In this document: positions 17,093-26,218 of the stretch, in pieces
How the letters are laid out: each line of letters starts with the position of its first letter
How positions within the stretch are numbered: the stretch's first letter is position 1
DNA from: Sanguibacter keddieii
GTDB taxonomy: Bacteria > Actinomycetota > Actinomycetes > Actinomycetales > Actinomycetaceae
Reading direction: 5' to 3'
Length of the DNA stretch: 64,000 nucleotides
NCBI RefSeq assembly: GCF_001064145.1
Contig: NZ_JVOJ01000007.1
Coordinates: 43,548-107,547 of the forward strand
Program-made: the position numbers and the translations under genes
The notes under the pieces: model-generated
Seen by the model: only the letters and a program-made list of their open reading frames with translations
Told to the model about the DNA's origin: nothing
The model's database searches: none

Positions 17093-17863
17093 ATGGTACG
17101 CGCGGCATTTTTCGACCTGGATAAGACGATTCTGGACACGTCCTCGAACGTGGCGCTCTCTGGCCCCTTCATCGAGGCAGGCCTCATGAACAGGCGTACC
17201 GCGCTCACCTCCGTCCTGGTTCAGTTGCCCTACCTGCTCGCGGGCGCGGACGAGTCCCGCATGGAGCAGATGGCGCAGGCTCTGGGGCGCATGGGGCGTG
17301 GCTGGAACGCCGCGTTCCTCGAGGCGACGGTGGAGGACGCGCTCGAGCGCACGATCCAGCCCGTCTGCTACGCGCAGGCGCTCGCGCGCATCGAGGCGCA
17401 CAAGCGCGCGGGGGATGTCGTCGTCATCGCGTCGGCGTCGGTCGAGCAGGTGGTGCGCCCCATCGCGCAGATGCTGGGGGCTGACGAGGTCCTCTCCTCG
17501 CGCGCGGCGGTCGACGACGACGGGTGCTTCACGGGCGAGATCACGCACTTCAATCAGGCGCAGGGCAAGGCGGATGCCTGCGAGGCCCTGGCTCGCGCGC
17601 GCGGTTGGGACCTGTCGGAGTGTTCGGCGTACTCGGATTCGGTGTCGGATGCGCCGCTCCTGCGCCTGGTCGGCCACCCCTACGCGGTCAACCCGGACCG
17701 CGCCCTGCGCGAGATGGCGCAGCGCGAAGGCTGGCCCACCCTCACCTTCACGTCCACCGTGCGCGTCCTGCCGCGCGAGGTTCCCACGCCCGCGAAGGTC
17801 GCGGTGCCTTTCATCGCCGGCGTCGCCGTGGGAGCGGCGGCCTGCGCGCTCCTGCGCCGCTGA
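17093..17863 (+). CDS. HAD-IB family phosphatase (SerB-like) with C-terminal membrane anchor
   Basis: Protein of 256 residues. Motif I FFDLDKTILDT at the N-terminus, a Ser motif (IASAS), and motif III YSDSVSDAPLL are those of HAD-IB phosphatases. A hydrophobic C-terminal segment (FIAGVAVGAAACALL) suggests membrane attachment. GGAG site precedes the ATG. It corresponds in position to Rv3661 next to ssd. Substrate unknown; phosphoserine or a lipid-linked phosphate are possible. Confidence 0.87.
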   Translation: MVRAAFFDLDKTILDTSSNVALSGPFIEAGLMNRRTALTSVLVQLPYLLAGADESRMEQMAQALGRMGRGWNAAFLEATVEDALERTIQPVCYAQALARIEAHKRAGDVVVIASASVEQVVRPIAQMLGADEVLSSRAAVDDDGCFTGEITHFNQAQGKADACEALARARGWDLSECSAYSDSVSDAPLLRLVGHPYAVNPDRALREMAQREGWPTLTFTSTVRVLPREVPTPAKVAVPFIAGVAVGAAACALLRR

Positions 17864-17872
17864 GAAACAGCC

Positions 17873-18709
17873 CTAGGAGAGGCGGCCCGCCTGCACGTGG
17901 CGGGCGACGTCGCGCCCCACCTGGGCGCCGTAGACGACTCCCGCGCAGTAGTGGATGATCCACCGGGCCAGGCCGGCCTCGTCGGCGCTCACCCACCCGG
18001 CGAGTTCGCGTCCCGCGCGCGCCGGGTCGAGCGCGTCGTAGGCGGCCGGCACACACACGCCGGTCGGGTCGACTCCTCGGGTGACGAGAATCCACCGGGC
18101 CAGTCCGCCGCCGACGACGGACGAGGCCGGGTCAAAGACGCGCCGGAAACGGAAGTGGGCGGTCAGGGCGGCAGCGACGGCGAGGCCGGGCGCATCGCAG
18201 CGCGCGTAGGCGAGGGCGGGTGCGAGCAGGGACGGGTCGGCGGGCACGGCGACGGACCGCGACTCGACGAGGCCGGCGGCAACGAGCCCCGAGCAGGCGT
18301 CCCTGTGCAGTCCCGCGATCAGCGCGGGAAGGGGCGTGGGGGCGACGCGCGCGCCCCCCTGGGAGCGGGTGTTGAGCGCGGGGAAGCGCGAGGCGAGGTT
18401 CCACTGCGAGCGCCAGATCCCCAGCGCGAGTGCGGCCCCCGGGTCCGAGGCCGCTCCCCCATCGTCAGCCATGGACAGGGCACGCACGTCGTCGACGCTT
18501 GTGCGAGCGCCCTCGATGATGGACAGGGCGGCGGCCTCGCGCACGGCCGCCTCCGCGCGCGCCTCCTCCCAGCCTCGGCGCAGCCCCTCGCTGAAGCGCA
18601 GATCGGCGAGAGCTGCGTGGGCCTCGTTCATGGCGGAGGTGACGTCGGGTCGGGCTGCCGCCGCGCACAACACGGCGGGTGCAGGGTCGACGAGGGCTTC
18701 GATACTCAC
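17873..18709 (-). CDS. Conserved actinobacterial protein, probable degenerate Fic-fold protein
   Basis: Protein of 278 residues. I see two pieces reminiscent of Fic proteins: an N-terminal helix with SIIEGART (about 63-70), like the inhibitory (S/T)xxxE(G/N) helix, and a segment at about 182-212 (LTAHFRFRRVFDP, then GGGLARWILVTRG) that lines up with the Fic core but lacks the catalytic His of HPFxxGNGR. If correct it could not transfer AMP. Otherwise call it hypothetical. GTG start at 18709; only 17 bases separate it from the divergent gene at 18727. Confidence 0.6.
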   Translation of the reverse strand: MSIEALVDPAPAVLCAAAARPDVTSAMNEAHAALADLRFSEGLRRGWEEARAEAAVREAAALSIIEGARTSVDDVRALSMADDGGAASDPGAALALGIWRSQWNLASRFPALNTRSQGGARVAPTPLPALIAGLHRDACSGLVAAGLVESRSVAVPADPSLLAPALAYARCDAPGLAVAAALTAHFRFRRVFDPASSVVGGGLARWILVTRGVDPTGVCVPAAYDALDPARAGRELAGWVSADEAGLARWIIHYCAGVVYGAQVGRDVARHVQAGRLS

Positions 18710-18726
18710 CCCTCTACACTAGGGGC

Positions 18727-19656
18727 ATGACGCTTTTGCAGCATCGAAACCTCTCCGCGCGCCTGCGCTCGGGGTTGTTCGCGTTCGTTTTCGCCCCGAT
18801 CGCCCTGGTGTTCCTGGGGTCCTCGATGGTCGACGTGCAGGCATTGGCCTCGGTCGGCCAGCCCCTGGCCTCGGTCGAGGGGCTTATCGGTATGGCGCTC
18901 GCGTCACTGCTGCTGGCCCTCATCGCCCTCAATTGCGAGGAGTCGAGCGCGGGCATGGTCGTGACCTTCGTGTGGTCGCTGGTCGTGGCGGTGGCTCAGT
19001 TCTTTGGTGTGGCGCGCCTTCCTTTTCTCATGAAGTCGTCCGTGGGTGCCGAGGACATCATCGCGGGCGTGTCCTGGTGCCTGTACCCGGTGTGCATGTC
19101 GCTCATGCTCGGCGCGTGCGCGCTGACGATCAAGTCGGTGCGAGTGCGCGCCGGTATGAGCACGCGCGTGCCTCTGGCCCGCGTGCACCGCCACGGATTC
19201 GGCACGACGGTGGCGCTTCCCGCGGCGGTCGCGGCGGGCACGCTGATGGTCGCGGCGGCCCCCTCGGACACGACGAACGTCGCTGCCATGGGCCTGGAGG
19301 GGGTCACCGAGAGCTTCGAGCCGATGCACTGGCTCGCGCTCGGAGCGGGCGTCGCGTTCGCGGTGCTCGTCGTGAGCGCCCGCTGGTCGATCACCGGCAC
19401 GCAGATCGCGAGCTGGTTCATCCTGGTGCTCCCCACGTACGTGGTCCTGCCCGTGTGGGCGTCGCTGACGGGCAACGTGATCGTCCCGGGATCATCCCTG
19501 CTGACGAAGATAGCGCTCGCGAGCCCGCCGCTGGCGGCGCTCGGAATGGCGACCGGCTGCGCCTCGATGGGCGTGCTGTGGGCCCGCGTGCGGGCGCTCA
19601 AGAAGCTCGAGGCCGATGAGGATTCGACAGCAAAAGAGGGGCCTGCCGAGGGCTAA
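18727..19656 (+). CDS. Polytopic membrane protein, unknown function
   Basis: Protein of 309 residues with about eight hydrophobic segments spread over the whole length and a short charged C-terminus. No family recognised. ATG at 18727 follows TACACT closely enough that the message may be leaderless. It is the first of a run of three plus-strand genes in the place of Rv3669-Rv3670. Confidence 0.75.
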   Translation: MTLLQHRNLSARLRSGLFAFVFAPIALVFLGSSMVDVQALASVGQPLASVEGLIGMALASLLLALIALNCEESSAGMVVTFVWSLVVAVAQFFGVARLPFLMKSSVGAEDIIAGVSWCLYPVCMSLMLGACALTIKSVRVRAGMSTRVPLARVHRHGFGTTVALPAAVAAGTLMVAAAPSDTTNVAAMGLEGVTESFEPMHWLALGAGVAFAVLVVSARWSITGTQIASWFILVLPTYVVLPVWASLTGNVIVPGSSLLTKIALASPPLAALGMATGCASMGVLWARVRALKKLEADEDSTAKEGPAEG

Positions 19657-19710
19657 TACGCGCAAGCGCGCACGCTGACCGTAATATGTGGGCAGGTATA
19701 AGGAGGAAGC

Positions 19711-21480
19711 ATGTCTGATAACGAGTTTGACGCCCAGCGCGACCGCGCCGAGGAGGCACCTGACAATGTGGTGCTGACCGGCGAGGAGATCGAGCTGCCC
19801 GGCGAGGATTCCGACGCGTCGGCGATCATCGGCGAGTCCAGCGAACCCATCCACACGGGCGAAATCGAGGCGGTCGCGATCGGCGGCCTGACGGGCCGCG
19901 TGCCGGCCGCAGCACCGCTCAAGCCGACGATCGAGGACAAGATCTCCACCGGTGAGCTGCCCATCGTGTCCGCCCCCGAGGGCGATCTGCCGGTCATTTC
20001 TTCCTCCGACGAGGCCGAGGCCACCCCCGAGCAGGAGCAGGCCGAGCAGGAGTCTCCCGCCGACGCTCCGGTCGCTGATCAGGGAACCGATGAGCCCGCC
20101 GAGGCCGACGCTCCGGCCGCAGAGGCAACCGAGGAGCCCGAGACCGCCGAAGATGCCCCTCATGAGGCTCCCGTTGAGGAAGCGACCGAGGACCAGGCTC
20201 CCGCAGTGGACGCCGCTTCCGATGAGCCCGCCCCCGCCTCGTCGAACGAGGAGGGCGAGCAGCCCGAAGCCTCCTCGCACCTGGCGGAAGACGCCGAGAA
20301 TTCCTTCGCTTCCCTGCTCTCCTCCACGGACGAGGCCACCGCAGACGAGGCCACCGAGGACGCGACCGAGGATACGGAGCCCGCGCTCGCCCCCGTGATG
20401 ACGCCCGCGCAGGCGGCCGCCGCCCTGAGCGAGGCCAACGACGAGGCGACCGACGAGGCCGAGGCCCCCTCCAGCGAGGATGAGCCCTCCGAGGGCAAGG
20501 TCGCCGCGGTCGGTGGCGCAGCCGCCGAAGCCTCCACCCACTCGCCGTCCTCGCGCCGCTCCATGATCTTCGGCGACGACGAGACACTGTCCCCCTCGAT
20601 TCCCGCTGTCGCGGCCCAGGAGAACGCTCCCGCCGAAACCTCCGCCGAGGACGAGCCCACGGCCGAGGAAGCGACCCCCTTCACCGAGCCGACGGCCCAG
20701 CTGCCGACGCAAGACACCAAAGCCTCGTACTCCTTCGAGGATCAGGATGCCGCCGAGGCCACACGCCCGCGCCGCCGCTCCCTGCTGGGCGAGGGCAACG
20801 AGGACAGCGAGGCCGCGACCCTGGCCGCCATCGCGTCGACCGCCGCGCGCGGCGACAAGTCCGGCGCGCCTTCGAGCCTGGACGACGAGATCTTCTCCGC
20901 CGCCCCCGAGATCACGGAGATGCCCTCGCGCACGGGCGCGCACTGGCTGTCCTTCCTGCTGTTCCTGCTGCTCGTGCCCGCCGGCTGGTACCTGGCCGCC
21001 GACGCGGGTGCGCGCATGACGCTGGCGGACGCCGCGCCCATGTACACCGGTGTCGCATCCATCGTGGCGCTGGGCGAGCTCCTGGGCGCGATCATCATCT
21101 CCGCGATCCTTTTCGTGGTCGCACGCCGTTCCTCGCTAGGCGCATGGCTGATGGGCATCGTGACCCTCATCATGGGTCTGCCGTGGCTCATGGCCCCCGG
21201 CATCACCGCCGCATCGGTACTGTCCGCGCTCACCGCACTGACCAACACGGGCTCCCTGGGCGCGAACCTCTCGCACCACCTGCAGGCCTCCGGATACTCC
21301 GGCCGCTTCGCACTGCTGGGCATCGCCCTCATCGGCCTGGCGTACGTGTCTCACTCGGCGCGCCGTACCGGCCGCGCCGAGGAGGCCCTGCGCACCTCGA
21401 TTGAAGCCACCAACCCGGCGGGCGCCTTCTACTCCAAGCGCGCCCGTAAGAAGGCAGCGAAGGACGCGGCCCGCAAGTGA
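19711..21480 (+). CDS. Membrane protein with very long acidic disordered N-terminal region
   Basis: Protein of 589 residues. The first ~390 residues are extremely rich in Glu, Ala, Asp, Pro and Thr, with no predicted fold; the last ~180 residues form four to five membrane segments (starting WLSFLLFLLLVPAGWYLAA) and end in a basic KKAAKDAARK tail. AGGAGG site before the ATG. Its stop overlaps the start of the hydrolase (GTGA, ATGA form). Function unknown. Confidence 0.78.
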   Translation: MSDNEFDAQRDRAEEAPDNVVLTGEEIELPGEDSDASAIIGESSEPIHTGEIEAVAIGGLTGRVPAAAPLKPTIEDKISTGELPIVSAPEGDLPVISSSDEAEATPEQEQAEQESPADAPVADQGTDEPAEADAPAAEATEEPETAEDAPHEAPVEEATEDQAPAVDAASDEPAPASSNEEGEQPEASSHLAEDAENSFASLLSSTDEATADEATEDATEDTEPALAPVMTPAQAAAALSEANDEATDEAEAPSSEDEPSEGKVAAVGGAAAEASTHSPSSRRSMIFGDDETLSPSIPAVAAQENAPAETSAEDEPTAEEATPFTEPTAQLPTQDTKASYSFEDQDAAEATRPRRRSLLGEGNEDSEAATLAAIASTAARGDKSGAPSSLDDEIFSAAPEITEMPSRTGAHWLSFLLFLLLVPAGWYLAADAGARMTLADAAPMYTGVASIVALGELLGAIIISAILFVVARRSSLGAWLMGIVTLIMGLPWLMAPGITAASVLSALTALTNTGSLGANLSHHLQASGYSGRFALLGIALIGLAYVSHSARRTGRAEEALRTSIEATNPAGAFYSKRARKKAAKDAARK

Positions 21481-22382
21481 AAACTCTGATTCCCGCCAGC
21501 GCGATCGAGCTCGAGGGTCCGTGGACCCATCGGCACGTGAGCGCTGGCGGCGCCGCATTCCACGTCGCTGACATGGGCGAGGGCATGGACCATACGCTCG
21601 TCCTCCTGCACGGCTTCCCCGAGCACTGGTGGGCATGGCGAGATGTCCTGCCCACCCTCGCAGAGTCAACCTCGCGCGTGTTCGCCCTCGATTTACGAGG
21701 CTTCGGAACCTCCGACCTGACGCGCGGAGACTGCGACCTGCAGCAGATGGCGAACGACGTGATAGGTGTCGTGCGCGCGCTCGGCGTGGCCTCGTTCTCC
21801 GTGGCGGGCATGGGGATCGGCGGCACGGTCGCATGGATGATCGGCGCCCTGGCCCCCCTCGAGCTGCAATCGGTGGCCGTCCTGTCGGCACCGCACCCCC
21901 TCGGCGTCCAAGCCGTGATCGGTCGCGCACCCTGGGCGGGTGGCCGCGTCCTGCAGGGTCGCCTCGCGCTGCCCACCGGGCGTGAGCGCGCGCTGCGTTC
22001 GGGCTCTCTCGTGACGACCGTGTTCCGGGCGTGGGCCTCGCCCGGGAACGTGGACGACCTCGTCTCCCAGTCGGGCACATACCGCGCCGCGCTGCGTCGC
22101 CCCTTCGCCGCGCACACCGCGCTGCGCGGCCTGAGCGCCGCACGCAAGATCTCGCGCGAGGAGCGACGCATCCTCTCCGAACCGTTGCGCGTTCCCGTCC
22201 TGTCCCTGGTGGGGCGCGACGACGGGGCATGGTCGGCGTTGGATCACGCGGCCGACGCCCAGTTCGTGGATGCGCCACTGACGCAGATCGTCATTCGCGA
22301 AGCCGGACACTTCCTCCCCGAAGAAGCACCGCAGGCCGTGGCCGACGCCCTATCAGAGCACGTCAGCGCACACACCAAATAA
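21477..22382 (+). CDS. Alpha/beta hydrolase-fold protein lacking the nucleophile
   Basis: Protein of 301 residues in the position of Rv3670 (EphE-like). The oxyanion region LLHGFPEHWWAWRDVLP, DLRGFGTSD and the terminal EAGHFLPEEAP with the catalytic His are all present, but the nucleophile elbow reads AGMGIGGT (Gly113) instead of Gx(S/D)xG. The codon is GGG. Either the protein is not a hydrolase or it uses other residues. Start overlaps the previous stop. Confidence 0.82.
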   Translation: MKTLIPASAIELEGPWTHRHVSAGGAAFHVADMGEGMDHTLVLLHGFPEHWWAWRDVLPTLAESTSRVFALDLRGFGTSDLTRGDCDLQQMANDVIGVVRALGVASFSVAGMGIGGTVAWMIGALAPLELQSVAVLSAPHPLGVQAVIGRAPWAGGRVLQGRLALPTGRERALRSGSLVTTVFRAWASPGNVDDLVSQSGTYRAALRRPFAAHTALRGLSAARKISREERRILSEPLRVPVLSLVGRDDGAWSALDHAADAQFVDAPLTQIVIREAGHFLPEEAPQAVADALSEHVSAHTK

Positions 22383-22563
22383 CCTCTATTTCATTAGACA
22401 GGTCACACACAACGCGAAATGAAGCCCATTTCACCTGATAGATAGGGCATAATGGTGTGATACGCGGTACCTCCTAGTGAGCGGTGTAACGCATGGGACT
22501 CACCGCGCAGTCCAAATCGGAACGCCCGAGCAACTCGGGCACGAGCGGAAGGAGCTCCGCACC

Positions 22564-23247
22564 ATGATCGGTGACGGAAACTTCATCAGCCAGGTGCCGC
22601 TGTTCGGTGGCCTTGATGATGCACAGCAGGTGTCCCTCCAGCAGAAGATGGGTCATACGACCCTGCGTCGCGGTGAGACCCTCTTCGACGAGGGCGATCT
22701 CGGCGATCGCCTCTACATCGTGACCGAGGGCAAGGTCAAGCTCGGCCACACGTCGAGCGACGGCCGCGAGTCCCTCCTCGCCGTCCTCGGCCCGGGTGAG
22801 ATCATCGGCGAGCTCACGCTCTTCGATCCGGGCCCGCGTTCGACCACTGCGACCGCCGTCTCCCCGGCGTCGCTCCTCTACCTCGAGCACGAGGACCTCA
22901 TGCACGTGCTCGACACGAACCCCACGCTGGCCAAGCACATGCTGCGCGCCCTCGCGCAGCGCCTGCGCCGCACCAACGAATCCCTCTCCGACCTCGTCTT
23001 CTCCGACGTTCCCGGTCGCGTCGCCAAGGCCCTCCTGGACCTTGCGGACCGCTTCGGCACCGCGACCGACAAGGGCGTCCACGTCCCCCACGACCTCACG
23101 CAGGAAGAACTGGCCCAGCTGGTGGGCGCCTCGCGCGAGACCGTGAACAAGTCTCTGGCCGACTTCGTGTCGCGCGGCTGGATCCGTCTGGAAGGTCGCG
23201 CCGTGACCCTCCTCGACGTCGATCGCCTGGCGCGTCGCGCTCGCTGA
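22564..23247 (+). CDS. crp: Crp/Fnr-family transcription regulator (GlxR/Crp type)
   Basis: Regulator of 227 residues, the length of mycobacterial Crp and corynebacterial GlxR. Cyclic nucleotide-binding domain about 8-125 with GEIIGELTLF and the phosphate-contacting RSTTAT (92-97); C-terminal winged helix with HTH about 178-200 (LTQEELAQLVGASRETVNKS). Likely binds cAMP and sites like TGTGA-N6-TCACA. AAGGAG site 9 bases before the ATG at 22564. The leader region 22383-22563 holds a candidate -10 CATAAT at 22448 and an inverted pair GAAATG/CATTTC. Confidence 0.92.
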   Translation: MIGDGNFISQVPLFGGLDDAQQVSLQQKMGHTTLRRGETLFDEGDLGDRLYIVTEGKVKLGHTSSDGRESLLAVLGPGEIIGELTLFDPGPRSTTATAVSPASLLYLEHEDLMHVLDTNPTLAKHMLRALAQRLRRTNESLSDLVFSDVPGRVAKALLDLADRFGTATDKGVHVPHDLTQEELAQLVGASRETVNKSLADFVSRGWIRLEGRAVTLLDVDRLARRAR

Positions 23248-23261
23248 CCGCAGCCTCCACA

Positions 23262-23307
23262 GGGTTGGGCCCGACACCGCGAGGTGTCGGGCCCAACCCA
23301 TTTGTTT
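23262..23307 (+). terminator. Rho-independent terminator after crp
   Basis: Perfect 17-base stem GGGTTGGGCCCGACACC with a 4-base loop, followed by ATTTGTTTTG. It begins 14 bases after the crp stop. Confidence 0.9.
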
Positions 23308-23317
23308 TGTGACGCAA

Positions 23318-23368
23318 ACGAGGCCGCGGCCCCGTGCGGTACACGCATGTCGGAGCCACGGCCTCGTT
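23318..23368 (-). terminator. Hairpin downstream of the DUF4177 gene
   Basis: On the minus strand ACGAGGCCGTGGC pairs with GCCGCGGCCTCGT followed by TTTG. Both arms are variants of the dispersed GACGAGGCC word. Likely ends the DUF4177 transcript. Confidence 0.5.
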
Positions 23369-23388
23369 GGTGCGCAGAGCTGCGCGCG

Positions 23389-23568
23389 TCAGTTCTGAAC
23401 GGCGGGCGCTTCCTCAATCGGACGCTTGAGGTAGGCCACCAGGTTCTCCGAACCCGTGGGGCCGGGGATCACCTGGACGAGTTCCCACCCGTCGGCGCCC
23501 CACTGGTCGAGAATTGCTTTCGTCGCGTGCGTGAGCAGCGGAATCGTGGAGTATTCCCATTTAGTCAT
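23389..23568 (-). CDS. DUF4177 domain small protein
   Basis: Protein of 59 residues beginning MTKWEYSTIPLLTH, with DQWGADGWELVQVIPG, the typical DUF4177 core, and a short acidic end. Small soluble beta-rich protein of unknown role commonly found near crp and whiB4 in Actinobacteria. Start ATG at 23568; AGAGAC upstream is a weak ribosome site. It follows the whiB gene by 9 bases on the same strand and is probably co-transcribed. Confidence 0.8.
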   Translation of the reverse strand: MTKWEYSTIPLLTHATKAILDQWGADGWELVQVIPGPTGSENLVAYLKRPIEEAPAVQN

Positions 23569-23577
23569 GTCTCTATC

Positions 23578-23928
23578 CTACCCGCCCGTCAACTGGGGGC
23601 GCACGAAGGACAGGACCTTCGGGACGTGGGGGCTGCGGAGCTCGCGGGCGAGCGGCTCGTCGGATGTGCGCAGCCACTCGAGCCAGTTGTCCGCGTGAGG
23701 ATAGTGGCGCAGAATCGCTCGACGTTCACGTTCCGTCAGGCCGCCCCACACGCCGTAGTTCGCCTCGGATTCGAGAGCGTCGGCGAGACATTCGAGACGA
23801 ACCTCGCATTCATAGCAGCGCATACGAACCTGACGCTGGGAGGCACCCTGCACGAACAGCACGTCCGGTTCGATGGACGCGCAGAGCGCGCGGGCGACCC
23901 AGCTCTGGTCGTCGCCTTGCGTTGACAT
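23578..23928 (-). CDS. whiB4: WhiB-family iron-sulfur regulator (WhiB4-like)
   Basis: Protein of 116 residues with the four cluster-binding cysteines Cys16, Cys38, Cys41 and Cys47 (CYEC pair) and the GVWGGLTERER turn with basic tail. Its position beside ponA2 matches whiB4 of M. tuberculosis. Redox-responsive DNA-binding regulator. ATG at 23928 chosen from family length; longer frame upstream runs through the regulatory region. Confidence 0.9.
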   Translation of the reverse strand: MSTQGDDQSWVARALCASIEPDVLFVQGASQRQVRMRCYECEVRLECLADALESEANYGVWGGLTERERRAILRHYPHADNWLEWLRTSDEPLARELRSPHVPKVLSFVRPQLTGG

Positions 23929-23964
23929 CGTGGAACTCCACTTCACTGTATTTCGAGCCCTACT

Positions 23965-23980
23965 TGTGACCATACACACA
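23965..23980. promoter_or_regulatory. Candidate Crp/GlxR binding site upstream of whiB4
   Basis: TGTGACCATACACACA matches TGTGA-N6-TCACA with one mismatch. It lies 37 bases before the whiB4 start, with the crp gene only 0.7 kb away, and in the divergent region shared with ponA2. Confidence 0.4.
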
Positions 23981-24097
23981 TACGTGTGCGGGTGCAAACG
24001 CTGCGACCACTGTCGAAGGCACCTCAAGGTGATTCATCAGGCAATTCTCACGCCTCGCCAAACGCCAGATGAACGCGCTGACACGTAAGCTAGGAAT

Positions 24098-26218
24098 ATG
24101 TCGCACTCTCACTCTCGCGCTGTCCGACCGGCCCAGCTGCTCGCGCTGCTGCTGGCGTTCCTGAGCGTGTCCTCGCTCATGGGCGTCGTCACGGCCGGCA
24201 TGCTCGTCCCCGTCGCGGGGCCCACCGCGCTGGCAGCAAAGTCGGTCCCCTCCGTCTTCAACGAGCTGCCCGGTGACCTGCAGACCGTGGCCCCGGCCGA
24301 GGAGTCGCAGCTCCTCGATTCTTCCGGCGGCGTGATCGCGCACTTCTACGACAAGCAGCGCATCGTGGTGCCCAGCGCCAACATCGCTGACGTGATGAAG
24401 AAGGCGATCGTCGCGATCGAAGATAAGCGCTTCTACGAGCACAACGGCGTCGATGCCACGGGTATCGTTCGTGCGCTCGTGACGAACCTGGGCGACAGCG
24501 GCCGCCAGGGCGCTTCGACGATCACCCAGCAGTACGTGCGTAACTCGCTGGCAGAGCGCGGCTACCTTGAGGGCGACGCGGACCAGGTGAGCGCGGCGAC
24601 CGAGCAGACCACTGAGCGTAAGCTGCGCGAAATCAAGTACGCGCTGGCATTGGAGAAGACCCAGTCGAAGGACGAAATCCTCACGGGTTACCTCAACATC
24701 GCCCCCTTCGGCCCCATCACCTACGGTGTCGAGGCCGCCTCGCAGCGATACTTCTCCAAGTCCGCGTCGGAGCTGAACTACCTGGAGGCTGCGCTCCTCG
24801 CTGGCCTCGTTCAGTCCCCCGTCCAGTACGATCCGCTGACCCACCCCGAGGCCGCCCAGGAACGCCGCGACACGGTCCTGGCCACGATGCTCGAGCAGGG
24901 TGTCATCACGCAGGAGGAGTACGACCAGGGCGTCGCCACGAGCGTCGAGTCGATGCTGCATCCGACGGTGTCCTCCGAGGGCTGCTCCGGCGCGCCGTCC
25001 GCGCAGGCTTACTTCTGTGACTACGTCCTGTCGCAGTTCCTGGAGGATCCGGCTTTCGGCTCCACGCGCATCGAGCGCGAGCGCCTGCTCAAGACGCAGG
25101 GCATCACCATTCGCACCACGCTGGACCCGGCGAAGCAGAGCGCAGCCTACGCGTCCCTGACGAACGCGATTCCCGTCGGCGACGCGTCCGGCCTGAACGA
25201 CGCGATTGTCTCCCTGGATCCGCGCACCGGCAAGGTCCTCGCGATGGCTCAGAACACGACGTACGGCATCGAGAGCGGCCAGACGATGGCGAACTACTCG
25301 GCCGACGGCAACTTCCAGGTTGGTTCGACCTTCAAGGTGTTCACCCTCCTGGAGTGGTTCAAGGAGGGACACTCGGCCTACGAGACCGTGGGTTCGGCCA
25401 ACACGTTCTACCCCAACGGATCCTTCAAGTGTGATGGCCGCGCCATCACCACTGAGGGCTACCAGGTCAACGACCTCGCAGGCAAGACCGGCTCCATGAA
25501 CGTCGTGCGCGCGACGGGCCTGTCCGCCAACCAGGCCTTCGTGAACATGGCGTCGCGTGTGGACTTCTGCTCCATCTTCCAAACCGCCTATGACATGGGC
25601 GTCACGGAGGACGGTGAGGTCCCCTCCCCCTTCCCCGCCAACATCCTCGGCTCCGTGTCGAGTTCCCCGCTGCACATGGCCTCCGTGTTCGCCACGATCG
25701 CGAACTCCGGTCAGCAGTGCAAGCCCCAGTCCATCGAGTCCGTGACCGACCGCGACGAGAACGTTCTCAAGGAGTTTACGGCGGACTGCAAGGAGGTCAT
25801 CTCCCCTGACGTCGCGAATAAGACGGCGGCACTTCTGACGGCCTCGGCCGGCCAGTACTACACGGCGACGCGCCTGGGCGACGGCCGCCCCTTCGCCGCT
25901 AAGTCGGGTACCACCGACGGCCACGCGAACACGTGGCTGACGGGCTTCACGCCGTCGCTCGCGACGTCCGCGTGGGTGGGTCACGGCGACAACTCCTCGC
26001 AGGAAGTGTCCGGCGTTGTCATCAATGGCGTCTACCACTCCGAGATCTTCGGTGAGACCTACGTCGGCCAGAACATCTGGGCTCCCTACATGACGCAGGC
26101 GCTGGCGGGCACCCCGGTGGAGGCCGTGTCGAACGCGAACATCGGTGCGACGACGCCTCAGCGCGGCGCGACCCCCACTCCCACGCCGAGCGCGTCACCC
26201 ACCGGCAATGACCACTGA
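24098..26218 (+). CDS. ponA2: Bifunctional class A penicillin-binding protein (PonA2-like)
   Basis: Protein of 706 residues. N-terminal membrane anchor (about 11-38), glycosyltransferase 51 domain with catalytic Glu108 in IEDKRFYEHNGVD and STITQQYVRNS, and a transpeptidase domain with STFK (Ser410), SAN (476-478) and KSGT (602-605). Polymerises and cross-links peptidoglycan outside the membrane. No C-terminal PASTA domain, unlike mycobacterial PonA2; it ends in a Thr/Pro-rich tail. TAGGAA lies just before the ATG, so the message may be leaderless. Confidence 0.95.
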   Translation: MSHSHSRAVRPAQLLALLLAFLSVSSLMGVVTAGMLVPVAGPTALAAKSVPSVFNELPGDLQTVAPAEESQLLDSSGGVIAHFYDKQRIVVPSANIADVMKKAIVAIEDKRFYEHNGVDATGIVRALVTNLGDSGRQGASTITQQYVRNSLAERGYLEGDADQVSAATEQTTERKLREIKYALALEKTQSKDEILTGYLNIAPFGPITYGVEAASQRYFSKSASELNYLEAALLAGLVQSPVQYDPLTHPEAAQERRDTVLATMLEQGVITQEEYDQGVATSVESMLHPTVSSEGCSGAPSAQAYFCDYVLSQFLEDPAFGSTRIERERLLKTQGITIRTTLDPAKQSAAYASLTNAIPVGDASGLNDAIVSLDPRTGKVLAMAQNTTYGIESGQTMANYSADGNFQVGSTFKVFTLLEWFKEGHSAYETVGSANTFYPNGSFKCDGRAITTEGYQVNDLAGKTGSMNVVRATGLSANQAFVNMASRVDFCSIFQTAYDMGVTEDGEVPSPFPANILGSVSSSPLHMASVFATIANSGQQCKPQSIESVTDRDENVLKEFTADCKEVISPDVANKTAALLTASAGQYYTATRLGDGRPFAAKSGTTDGHANTWLTGFTPSLATSAWVGHGDNSSQEVSGVVINGVYHSEIFGETYVGQNIWAPYMTQALAGTPVEAVSNANIGATTPQRGATPTPTPSASPTGNDH

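Noticed and set aside
19492-20943. Long minus-strand open frame rich in Gly/Leu opposite the acidic membrane protein
   Set aside because: Mirror of a repetitive Glu/Ala coding sequence; no ribosome site.
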